From NCBI RefSeq assembly GCF_014694315.1, contig NZ_JAAOXD010000007.1, positions 415,982 to 479,981 on the forward strand: 64,000 nt of DNA, read 5' to 3'. Shown here piece after piece: positions 17,821 through 25,697 of this stretch. A model generated the notes under the pieces. It worked only from the letters and a program-made list of their open reading frames with translations. It was not told the DNA's origin and ran no database searches. The position numbers were made by a program, and so were the translations under genes. Source of the stretch: Arthrobacter ipis. Its GTDB lineage: Bacteria > Actinomycetota > Actinomycetes > Actinomycetales > Micrococcaceae. Numbering within the stretch: the stretch's first letter is position 1; every line of letters starts with the position of its first letter.

Positions 17821-18126
17821 ATGGGGCTTTGGAGAAGGGCCGTTGCGCCCGGAATAGCAGCTTTGGCAGTCATTTTCCTGAGCGGGGCCAGCGCGTCCGG
17901 CATTGACCAGATGGCAAACGCCAAAATTCATAGTCCGACATCGGCCACCGTGTCCGCCGTTGTGGCTGATGGTCAAACCTCGCTGCATCACTTGGTCCTG
18001 CGCGGTCTTGCCAAGGGGGCGCTTCCCGGTGGCTATCCTTACGATGAACCCCGGGACGAAAGGTCTGACGAGTACTATCAGGAGACCCTGCACCAGCACC
18101 GATCGTCGGTGAGCCCTGCGGAGTAG
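17821..18126 (+). CDS. Possible small secreted protein, unrecognised
   Basis: 101 residues starting at ATG 17821. The first 30 residues look like a signal peptide (MGLWRR, then a hydrophobic run, SGASASG). The remainder is polar and ends in an acidic, Tyr-containing tail. No family recognised and no convincing ribosome site, so it may be spurious. It is the only candidate gene in the 560-base stretch 17625-18184; I see nothing else there except a short CCAT/ATGG inverted repeat near 17706. Confidence 0.35.
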   Translation: MGLWRRAVAPGIAALAVIFLSGASASGIDQMANAKIHSPTSATVSAVVADGQTSLHHLVLRGLAKGALPGGYPYDEPRDERSDEYYQETLHQHRSSVSPAE

Positions 18127-18184
18127 GGAATGTCCGGTTGAAGCAGGCTTCTCCGCCGCTCACATCCTCACTAACGCAAACTCA

Positions 18185-18409
18185 CTAATGCAGAATGGCG
18201 CTGATCTCTGCCCTGACCAGCCGCTCGGCCATTTGGCCAAGGTCCAGGTTCAGGACGGCTTTGAGGGCGCGTGCCATGTTGGGGGCTGCGGCAAGGAATT
18301 CGGCCAGGCCCGGATCGGATTCCAACTCCCGCCCGAGGTTGTCCCTAACCTCATCAGCAGTCCAATGGCTGCCGGTATGCTGACTGGTGAGTACCGTCTT
18401 AGCATTCAT
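18185..18409 (-). CDS. Small hypothetical protein
   Basis: 74 residues, predicted mostly helical (NLGRELESDPGLAEFLAAAP, MARALKAVLNLDLGQMAERL). GGAAGGAC lies upstream of the ATG at a somewhat long distance. No family recognised. Its codon positions look coding, but its short length leaves doubt. Confidence 0.45.
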   Translation of the reverse strand: MNAKTVLTSQHTGSHWTADEVRDNLGRELESDPGLAEFLAAAPNMARALKAVLNLDLGQMAERLVRAEISAILH

Positions 18410-18647
18410 GGCCCTGTCCTTCCCCGTGCCCTGAGCTTTAGCTTTGATATAAGCGACTATGCCGGGCAGGGCTCAAGAACCGGTCAAGCAACGGGCCAGT
18501 TTTGTGCAGGATTTGTTCAGATTTTCATGCGGGCGCGGTGCAGTGGAGCGAAGGGCGATAGAACCGCTCTTAAGCTTTCCCACGAGGTCCGTCTTCACTA
18601 AAGCCTTCTGCGGATGGCGATGGCTGTGAGGTCATCAGCCGAACGCG

Positions 18648-19077
18648 TTCAACGCGCAGGGTTCGGGGGAGTCGACGTACATCAAGCCGGGACCGTTCAC
18701 AGAGCCTGTGGTGTTCGAGGCCGGGGAGCGCGGCTCGGGCTGATGACCTGCTACGACCTGCGGTTCCCGGAGCTGGCCCGGTCCTGGCTGACGCCGGTGC
18801 GCAGGTTCTGCTGGTCTGCTCGTCATGGGTGCCGGGTACGCACAAGACGGAGCAGTGGCTTGCGCTGAACGCGGCGCTGGCGATCGAGAACCGCGTGTAA
18901 GTGGCCGGTACGTGCCAGGCCCCGCCGGTCTCGGTGGGGCGGAGCCTGCTGGTGGATCCGATGGGGTACGTCGAGGCCGACCTTGGGTTGGAGCCCGGGG
19001 TGCGGGCGGTGGAGGTTTCTATGTCAACGGTGGCGCGGGTGCGGCTTCCTATGTTCCGGCAGCGGCGGCTGGGGTAG
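18648..19077 (+). pseudogene. Decayed copy of the second nitrilase
   Basis: This stretch aligns at nucleotide level with 16356-16796, the 3' part of nitrilase 2: the motifs YIKPG, LMTCYDLRFPEL, SSWVPG, HKTEQWLALNA, VDPMGYVEADLGLEPGV and FRQRRLG can all be read, but in shifting frames. There are small deletions near 18658 and 18725, a TAA where the intact gene has a Tyr codon (near 18898), and loss of the 5' half of the gene. It is a non-functional partial duplicate about 2.3 kb from the parent. Confidence 0.85.
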
Positions 19078-19283
19078 GGCGACTCCTTCTTGCCAGCTTC
19101 TTCTCTGGCTTTGCGCTAGGTTCGCTGGGCGCCGCGTTGGGCAGTGGATTGGAGGGGCGAAACTGAGCGTGCAGTTTGCCCGGTTCAGGAGGGCGAGCGG
19201 GACAGAAGGCTTCGCGGCATTCTTGCCTCTTGGATGCATATATCCTGTTCAAATCACTCAAGATTTATTCGAATGGGGATTCA

Positions 19284-19892
19284 TTGAAAGCCAATCTCAT
19301 CGGCGCTGCCGCGCTGCTGACACTCTTGCTTAGCGGTTGCGCCGGGGCTCCGCAGAGTTCGCCGACCGCTCCTTCGGTCGAGCCGGCAACTGCCACTGCC
19401 ACACCGACTGCAACTCCCTCGCCGACTGATGCCAAGTCGCCGCGGGGCAATTTGATCAAGGTGCCGGGGCAGGCAGCTTCCGTGACTGACAACGGTGAGA
19501 CTGTCGCTAGTTTCGTCGTTAAGTCGATAAAGCTTGACCCAAAGTGCACCTCATCCTCGGCCATGAAACCCAAGAATGGGCATTTTCTGGTCTTGGACGT
19601 GGCAATGGAAACGACGCCCGCACTGGCCAAGTCAGTCAACCCGGAGTTCGGCATCTCCTCCTCGTACGCCTGGAAAGCCATTGCGGCCAATGGAACAACG
19701 TTCAACGGAGACCTGGGAACGTTTGAAGCAGTCATGTGCATGAACGACGCGGAGCGGTTCCCATCGACACTGGGTCCTGCTGAAAAGGCTACCGGGAAGA
19801 TTGTGCTGGATGTCCCGACGACCACGGGGGTCGTCGTTCATAAGCAGGGGTTTATGTCCGCGGGGTGGGAGTGGAGCTACCCAGCCAAGTAG
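19284..19892 (+). CDS. Lipoprotein with DUF4352-like beta domain
   Basis: 202 residues from TTG 19284, which has GGGGA six bases upstream and begins directly with a lipoprotein signal: KANLIGAAALLTLLLSGC with the lipobox Cys about residue 19. A Thr/Pro/Ala-rich linker (about 25-60) leads to a beta-rich domain with two cysteines (CTSSS and MCMN) resembling the telokin-like DUF4352 fold of secreted antigens and protease inhibitors. Exported and anchored outside the membrane. Transcribed alone and closed by a strong hairpin. The domain assignment is tentative. Confidence 0.65.
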   Translation: MKANLIGAAALLTLLLSGCAGAPQSSPTAPSVEPATATATPTATPSPTDAKSPRGNLIKVPGQAASVTDNGETVASFVVKSIKLDPKCTSSSAMKPKNGHFLVLDVAMETTPALAKSVNPEFGISSSYAWKAIAANGTTFNGDLGTFEAVMCMNDAERFPSTLGPAEKATGKIVLDVPTTTGVVVHKQGFMSAGWEWSYPAK

Positions 19893-19902
19893 GAACCCAC
19901 TG

Positions 19903-19942
19903 TGAGGACTGCCGTCACCCTTCCGGATGGCGGCAGTCCTCA
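19903..19942 (+). terminator. Terminator hairpin after the lipoprotein gene
   Basis: Perfect 12-base stem TGAGGACTGCCG (19903-19914) with CGGCAGTCCTCA (19931-19942) and a 16-base loop. There is only a short T stretch after it, so termination efficiency is uncertain. Confidence 0.65.
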
Positions 19943-20033
19943 TTCGCTTGCCAGCGGCTGAAGGTAAGGCCTTTTAGGTCCCTTACTTGCAGCAGCCCCG
20001 CTGCTTCCTCACAGTCTTTTCACATGCGTACGC

Positions 20034-20170
20034 GCGGGAGACCGTTGCCGCGAGCAGCTTTCCCCGCAGCGAAAAATAGACCCGGCACACACAGCGGCCG
20101 CATGTCAGGCCTCTGTAGGACATCTCGCCGAACTCCTCGGTGGTGGCCCTCGCCTTGGTACTGCGCGGGG
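20034..20170 (+). pseudogene. Remnant of an MFS transporter N-terminus
   Basis: Nucleotide similarity to 21199-21355, the upstream edge and first 45 codons of the intact MFS gene: CGAGCAGCTTTCCCCGCA here against GTGAGCAACTCTCCCCGCA there, and a readable NSSVVALALVLR matching NSSMIAVALVVLR. Stops and deletions break the frame. The rest of the 523 bases between the lipoprotein gene and the next gene (19893-20415) shows nothing beyond the terminator. Confidence 0.5.
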
Positions 20171-20415
20171 GCTCCGCCTCCACCTACCACTGGCAGCGAA
20201 GGGAAGTCGTGGAGCCGTACGCGTTTGCCGGTTAGTGGGGCTAATTGAAGTTCAGAATTGCTCTTCCCTCGCGCGACCGTTCCTATTGATACGGTTTCCG
20301 AGCTCTGGACGGCGGCGAGGAGGTGAAGGAGAAACTAGAGTGCGTGACGCCTAGCAATCCCAGCTTTTGTGAAGATAGGTGCAGAGGAATATCAGCTGAT
20401 AACGGGAGCACGAAA

Positions 20416-21132
20416 ATGACAAAGCGATTTAATCCTCCGCCTAACTGGCCAGTACCGCCACTGGGCTGGACTCCGCCCGCCGGTTGGCAGCCGGACCCTT
20501 CGTGGGGCCCAGCACCAAAAGGGTGGCAGTTCTGGATCGAGGAGACTCGATATGAAAATAACAACCCCGGTCACAGGCCGATTCCGGTAACGCAATTTGC
20601 CGGGGCGCCGCCTGCCGCTCTGCGAAGAAGGCGAATGCGCCCCGTGTGGTTGGTCCTGCTGGTGTTCGTGATTGTATTTTTCGTAGGGTGTACGGCGCTT
20701 GTTTTCAATTCGACTTCGTCCTCGGGCCCTTCTTCGGCAGGCGGTTCTCCTGCTTCGAAGGAGAAAGTGGAGGCCGCTAAGGAAATGACACAGCGAGAAC
20801 TGGCCCTACTTGTCAAGAATCCCTATAGCTACAAGGGAAAAATCATCGTCTTGTACGCCACAATTACACAATTCGATTCCGCTACAGGACCATGCACCTT
20901 CCGAGCCGACATCGCCCACGCCAAACAGAAGGAGAGATGGGACTACGACGACAACTCCGTGTTCACGGGCGGCGATGGAGTTTCAGATTGCCCGGATCTC
21001 GGCGGATTTGTAGATGGTGATGTAGTTCAAATTACTGCAACATCTCTAGGGTCGATAAGTTACGACACCCAGATTGGTGGCCGAACAACAGTCCCGTCTT
21101 TTCACGTGGAGAAAATTGCGGCCGTCAAGTAG
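20416..21132 (+). CDS. Membrane protein with Trp/Pro-rich N-terminus
   Basis: 238 residues from ATG 20416 (GGGAG ahead of it; an in-frame ATG at 20323 has no support). The N-terminus repeats a PPxGWxPP-like pattern (NWPVPPLGW, PPAGWQPDPSW, APKGWQFW) common in actinobacterial membrane proteins. A single membrane helix follows at about 78-98 (PVWLVLLVFVIVFFVGCTALV), and the extracellular part (about 120-238) is a small beta-rich domain containing YKGKIIVLYATITQFD and two cysteines (GPC, SDCPD), reminiscent of OB-fold-like extracytoplasmic domains. Function unknown. Confidence 0.7.
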   Translation: MTKRFNPPPNWPVPPLGWTPPAGWQPDPSWGPAPKGWQFWIEETRYENNNPGHRPIPVTQFAGAPPAALRRRRMRPVWLVLLVFVIVFFVGCTALVFNSTSSSGPSSAGGSPASKEKVEAAKEMTQRELALLVKNPYSYKGKIIVLYATITQFDSATGPCTFRADIAHAKQKERWDYDDNSVFTGGDGVSDCPDLGGFVDGDVVQITATSLGSISYDTQIGGRTTVPSFHVEKIAAVK

Positions 21133-21201
21133 AGATTAGATAGAGGTGCACCTCGTCGAGGCCGCGTTTGATGCGGAGTCGAGTCGCTGGGGAGGCGCTT
21201 T

Positions 21202-22608
21202 TTGCGGAAGACTGTTGCCGTGAGCAACTCTCCCCGCACCGGCCAGCAAACCAGCCGGCGCACCGGTCTCGCCGTGGCCGGCCTCAGCCTGGGCACGTCG
21301 TTGAACCCGCTGAACTCGTCGATGATCGCTGTGGCCCTGGTGGTGCTGCGCGAGGACTTCCGGCTCGACGTCGCCACGGTCACCTGGGTGATCACGGCCT
21401 TCTACATCACCTCGGCTGCGGGGCAGCCGCTGATGGGCAGGCTTGCCGACCGCTTCGGGCCACGGAAACTTTTCATGCTCGGCATGGCGCTGGTGGCGGT
21501 GTCCTGCGCGCTGGCGCCCTTCTCGCCCAACTTTGTGTTCGTCTGCGTCGCCCGCGCGCTCATGGCGCTGGGGACGGCGACGGCGTACCCGAGCGCCGTC
21601 GTCATGGTCGGCACCCTGGCCAGGATGGCCGACACGACGTCAACCAGACCCCTCGGGCGCATCCAGATGGCCAACACCTCCGGGGCTGCCGTGGGACCGG
21701 TGGTCGGCGGGCTGCTGGTGAGCCTGGTCGGCTGGCAGGCGCTGTTCCTGATCAACGTGCCGCTGGCGCTGGCCGCGCTGCTCATCGTGCGGAAGGCCGC
21801 ACCACCGGACGAGCGCAGGGAACAGGGAAAAATCGCCACCCTGCTGCGCGATTCCGACATCCCCGGCATCCTCGCGTTCACGGGGGGCATGGTGCTGCTG
21901 CTCATGGGCCTGCTGAATGCACTGCCCGGTTTCCGCTGGTGGCTGCTGGGCGGAGCCATGCTGCTGGCGGTGCTGTTCGCCTGGCGCGAGCTGCGCTTCG
22001 ACCGTCCGTTTCTGGACTTGCGGCTGCTCGGCAGGAACCGTCCGCTGCTGCTGGTGTACCTGGGCTTCACGGTGTTCAGCGGCGTCTACTACTTCGCGTT
22101 CTTCGGGCTGCCTCAGCTGCTGCAGGAAGCCGCCGGCTACAATCCCGGCGTGGTGGGAGTGCTGATGCTGCCGCTGGCGGCGATGTCCGTGGTCGTCACG
22201 CCGCTCGCCGTCCGCGCGATCGACAGGTTCGGTGTGCGGCGGGTGCTGATTGCCGGCGTCGTCCTCCTGACCGTGGCGGCAGCGGCGCTGTGGCTGCTGA
22301 CGGCGTCGTTCTTCGTCCCGCTGGTGCTGGTGCTGACCGCCCTGATGGGCGTGCCGTACGGGTCGGTCAGCATCGCCTCCAACCAGGGGCTGTACCTGTC
22401 GGCCGCGCCAGAGGAGCGGGGGGTGGCCGCCGGGATTTTCCAGACCTGCCGGTATGTCGGCGCCATCAGCGCCACGGTGATGATCGGCATCTTCTACGGC
22501 ACCGGCGTCACCCAGGAGAACTGGGGCCGGATGGTGCTGGTGATGCTGGGCCTCTGCGTGGTGACGTTCGTGGTGTCGCTGCTGTGGCGGGAGCGGAAGC
22601 CAGCGTAG
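21202..22608 (+). CDS. MFS drug/proton antiporter (DHA2-like)
   Basis: 468 residues if the TTG at 21202 is used (GGGGAGG lies upstream); GTG 21220 is an alternative start. Fourteen membrane helices are likely. Motif A of the major facilitator superfamily is present as GRLADRFGPRKLF after helix 2, and SLNPLNSSMIAVALVVL in helix 1 resembles EmrB/QacA-type proteins. Likely exports toxic or drug-like compounds with protons as driving force. Stands alone; a partial decayed copy lies upstream at 20034. Confidence 0.85.
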   Translation: MRKTVAVSNSPRTGQQTSRRTGLAVAGLSLGTSLNPLNSSMIAVALVVLREDFRLDVATVTWVITAFYITSAAGQPLMGRLADRFGPRKLFMLGMALVAVSCALAPFSPNFVFVCVARALMALGTATAYPSAVVMVGTLARMADTTSTRPLGRIQMANTSGAAVGPVVGGLLVSLVGWQALFLINVPLALAALLIVRKAAPPDERREQGKIATLLRDSDIPGILAFTGGMVLLLMGLLNALPGFRWWLLGGAMLLAVLFAWRELRFDRPFLDLRLLGRNRPLLLVYLGFTVFSGVYYFAFFGLPQLLQEAAGYNPGVVGVLMLPLAAMSVVVTPLAVRAIDRFGVRRVLIAGVVLLTVAAAALWLLTASFFVPLVLVLTALMGVPYGSVSIASNQGLYLSAAPEERGVAAGIFQTCRYVGAISATVMIGIFYGTGVTQENWGRMVLVMLGLCVVTFVVSLLWRERKPA

Positions 22609-22617
22609 GCTAACGAC

Positions 22618-22633
22618 GGCGGCAATCGCCGCC
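22618..22633. terminator. GC hairpin between convergent genes
   Basis: GGCGGC (22618-22623), 4-base loop, GCCGCC (22628-22633), between the MFS gene and a convergent membrane protein gene. No T tract, so weak support. Confidence 0.35.
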
Positions 22634-22651
22634 CGTGGGCACGTCGCCGGT

Positions 22652-22975
22652 CTACTGCGAGGCGCGCCGGATGCGGGCCAGCCGCACCAGCCAGCTGAAC
22701 GCCAAGACGAAGACAACCTCGATCAGCACCATCAGCCCGAGCATCAGCCACTTCCCCTGACTGATGAACACGATGGCGCCGGTAAGGACCAGGACGGTTC
22801 CCAGAGCCAGCGCGTACACGGCGAACCCTAGGGCTACCCTCGCGCTGCGCACCCCGGTGCGGAAGCCAAAGCCCCAAGGCTGTCCGCCGGGCAGTCCTTC
22901 GACGCGGTCGGGCCCGGCAGCGGGGAGCCGTTCGAACTCCTGCCACAGGTCCTCGTCGTGATCCCGGTCGGTCAT
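22652..22975 (-). CDS. Small two-helix membrane protein, hypothetical
   Basis: 107 residues from ATG 22975 (MTDRDHDED). An acidic N-terminus is followed by two membrane helices at about 52-72 and 80-98 (ALGFAVYALALGTVLVLTGA; LMLGLMVLIEVVFVLAFSW) and a basic tail. No family recognised. A start at 23002 is possible in frame but less likely. Confidence 0.6.
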   Translation of the reverse strand: MTDRDHDEDLWQEFERLPAAGPDRVEGLPGGQPWGFGFRTGVRSARVALGFAVYALALGTVLVLTGAIVFISQGKWLMLGLMVLIEVVFVLAFSWLVRLARIRRASQ

Positions 22976-23228
22976 GGTTCCATTATCCCGCGCTTGGGTC
23001 ACGTGGGGACCGGTTCAGCACCGACGGCTCCCGGCTCCCTGACGGAGCCGCGGGCAGCGGCCGTCATAGGGGGACCAAGAACCGAGTGTCGCCGCCGATG
23101 TTAGGAATCCGGCGACGTCGGCCGACGCCCATAGCGCTCTCTCCGGTAAACCTCAGAGTTTGCTGTGAGCTAAGCCGACACAACCGCTACCGTGCGCGGC
23201 GCGTCGCATGACTCGGCGATACTCAAGC

Positions 23229-24059
23229 ATGGTTATCCACATCAAGCTCAGTAATCGAACGATCGCGGACAGCGATGATCCGCTTGGACGTGATTGGTAC
23301 GGCTACGACCGGGATGCTACGCCTGAGGAGCTCTGGGCACACAACCGGGGCGACTATTCCCTGAGCGCAGAGAGAATCGCCCTTCACCGCTGGGCAGCAC
23401 TGAACTATCAAGGCCAGGTCGTGCTGGTCGCGGAACTCCACGATCCGAATCACGAGGTACTGACACTCAGTACGGGGAGGACAAAGAAGGCTCTCAGGGG
23501 CCACGTCCTGCCCGACGGACATCCCGTCCACGAGGCCCTGATCGGAACGCGGGTCGAATACCCGCGCGGCAGCAGGAACGCTATTTGGTACAGCTCGGAC
23601 CGTGAGACTGCCGGCATCGTGGATGCGGACTCAGCTAAAGCGCCGGATCAGCCCGACGCGCAGGGGCAGGGACTGCAGATGGACTCCGAAAAGCGCAAAG
23701 CGCTTGAAGACGCTGCACAGGACCGCCTGATGCACTACTACCGAGACCTCGGCTGGACCGTCAGAGACGCCCGGCACAATCGTCCCTACGACGCCGTAGC
23801 AGACAGGGGTGGGGAACGGATCTATCTTGAGGCGAAGGGTACGCAGAGCAGGGGCGAGTCCGTCATCGTGACCCGGAATGAGGTCGACCATGCCCGACAG
23901 TATCCGGGACGCTGCTGGATGGGGGTATGGTCCGGAATGCGGTTAAAGGACGGGATAGTCGACCCCGATGCGGGAGCCTTCACAGTTCTCCCCTTCGATC
24001 CAGACAAAGGCCACCTCCGCCCCCGCGACTTCGACTGGACCCTTCCCGACGCAACATGA
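23229..24059 (+). CDS. DUF3883-like protein with putative PD-(D/E)XK core
   Basis: About 276 residues. The N-terminal 140 residues are unrecognised. After a linker, the C-terminal domain (about 155-270) reads RLMHYYRDLGWTVRD, then PYDAVADRGGERIYLEAKGT: an Asp followed by E-x-K, the layout of a PD-(D/E)XK nuclease-like fold as in DUF3883. Domains of this type often occur in defence or restriction proteins. No ribosome site is convincing for ATG 23208 or 23229. The gene stands alone. Nuclease activity is inference. Confidence 0.6.
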   Translation: MVIHIKLSNRTIADSDDPLGRDWYGYDRDATPEELWAHNRGDYSLSAERIALHRWAALNYQGQVVLVAELHDPNHEVLTLSTGRTKKALRGHVLPDGHPVHEALIGTRVEYPRGSRNAIWYSSDRETAGIVDADSAKAPDQPDAQGQGLQMDSEKRKALEDAAQDRLMHYYRDLGWTVRDARHNRPYDAVADRGGERIYLEAKGTQSRGESVIVTRNEVDHARQYPGRCWMGVWSGMRLKDGIVDPDAGAFTVLPFDPDKGHLRPRDFDWTLPDAT

Positions 24060-24270
24060 CGACGGCGGCGCCGCTGCCGTAAGGCTCCCTTCCCTGCACC
24101 CCTTAAGGCGAGCCGTTTCACTGTGTCGTTGCTTACGTTGCCTTCAAAGTTCAGGAAACTCCCGGGCAACCGTGTCACCCTTAAGGGTGCACCGCCGATG
24201 GGTCGGACACCCATGCGGAGGATCACATGACCTTCGACGCAGACCTGGCTGCACGGACAGAGCTGGAAAT

Positions 24271-25158
24271 ATGACCAAAACTGGCAATAACGAAACTGAA
24301 GCTCCCGCCGAGAAGGCCGCTCCGGCCGTGGCCGGCCTCGGCCTGAGCGCCATCCAGATTATCGCCGGCGGAGCCGCCGCCGCGGTGGCTTCCGTCATTG
24401 GCGGGCACCTCGGGCTGGCAGGAACCGTGATCGGCGCCTTTATCCTCAGCGTTATCTCGGCCGTTGCCCTGCCGCTGTTCCGGGCCTCCCTGGAAAAGAG
24501 CCACGAGCAGATCAAGCGCGTTTTGCCCAGACGCGGCACCGGTGCGACACGGATAACACGCCCGCAGATTGGACTGGACACCGCCAGCATCGCGCGGGCC
24601 ACGTCCGGCAAAGTTTCCGCTGCCGCCTTGCCGCTGGATCAGACCAGGCACAGGGAAGGGGATGCACGCGCCCCCAGCAACTTGCCCCGGGGACGGAAGG
24701 CCGGGATGGCCATCGGCGGGACGGCCATCATCTTCCTCATTGGTGTGGGGTCGATTCTTGGCATCCAGTCAGCCACCGGTCTCGCGCTGTCGAGTGGAAC
24801 CAGCGCCCTTCAGTCAGGAATTACGCAGGTCGTGTCAAGCGCCAAGGACACCAAGGGCAGTCCCGCCACCAACCCGCAGCCAAGCGCCCCTACAGTTGCG
24901 CCGAGTGCCGTGCCAACGGATTCGGCCACCGACGGCGCCACGGACCCGGCGGACCAGACGACGGCGACACCCACCCAAACCAGCGACCCCGTACAGACTG
25001 CGGAACAGACCCCGCCCGCCGGTGCGGACACCCCGGCACCGTCAAGCACGCTCGATCCCGCCACCGGAACATCGGACGGCACCAGCGGAGCGGGCGGAGC
25101 CGGCAGCCAGACCCAGCCGGACACCGGGACATCTGCCGGTGCCGTGCCTGCCAAGTAG
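24271..25158 (+). CDS. Membrane protein with Ser/Thr/Pro-rich tail, hypothetical
   Basis: 295 residues. A first hydrophobic region with two helices lies at about 20-70 (IQIIAGGAAAAVASVIGGHLGLAGTV...), followed by a basic segment, another helix at about 145-165 (AGMAIGGTAIIFLIGVGSIL), and a long low-complexity tail rich in Ala, Thr, Pro, Ser (about 190-295) likely outside the cell. No family recognised. ATG 24271 chosen since upstream in-frame codons are not protein-like. Confidence 0.6.
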   Translation: MTKTGNNETEAPAEKAAPAVAGLGLSAIQIIAGGAAAAVASVIGGHLGLAGTVIGAFILSVISAVALPLFRASLEKSHEQIKRVLPRRGTGATRITRPQIGLDTASIARATSGKVSAAALPLDQTRHREGDARAPSNLPRGRKAGMAIGGTAIIFLIGVGSILGIQSATGLALSSGTSALQSGITQVVSSAKDTKGSPATNPQPSAPTVAPSAVPTDSATDGATDPADQTTATPTQTSDPVQTAEQTPPAGADTPAPSSTLDPATGTSDGTSGAGGAGSQTQPDTGTSAGAVPAK

Positions 25159-25697
25159 CTATGGGTGTGTGTGACCGGAGTTGCCGCTAGCCCGCTGCAG
25201 CGGATCAGCGGCAGCTCCGGAACCCCACCTGCATCATCGTCTTGGCGTCAGGCCGGGCTGTACATCAGCGGTCTCGTCCTCTGGCGGGAGGACCATGCCG
25301 CCCGAGTTCCCTGACGAGATCTGCCGCTTGATCTGCTCAAGCTCAACTTTGAGCTGGTCAACGGTGGAACGGTATTTTTCGAAAAGATGCCGAGTTCGTC
25401 GCGGCTCATGCCGCCCAGTAGATCCAAGGAATTCCCCGCCGTTCCGCTTGGTGCCGATCCCCGTTTTGGCCGCATGCGAGCCTATCCCAGTCGGACCGGG
25501 CGCGGGTCAGTGACATGTAGGTCCGCAGGCGCAGTGAGCGGACGACGGCGGCAGCCCGGGCAGTGTGCGCAGGCTGCGGTTTTCGTTGTTGTACCAGTTC
25601 GCCGGTGGGAAGATGATCGGAGAGTTGGGCCTCCACCGTACGGGGATGCCGACGAACTGGCGGCACGTGCCCACCTGAAACAGGCGGTGACCGAGCC
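25159..25697. other. 539-base stretch without an intact gene
   Basis: On the minus strand about 25240-25395 reads as LFEKYRSTVDQLKVELEQIK and onward to TPRR-stop, which looks like a coiled-coil gene end, but the frame breaks upstream (MSRDELG lies in another frame). The rest (25500-25697) shows fragments such as NWYNNENRSLRTL on the minus strand that are too short to assign. Probably decayed coding DNA. Confidence 0.35.

Noticed and set aside
25500..25697. Possible transposase remnant (NWYNNENRSLRTL on the minus strand)
   Set aside because: A few residues resemble the end of IS3-type transposases, but no second motif, frame or terminal repeat supports it.
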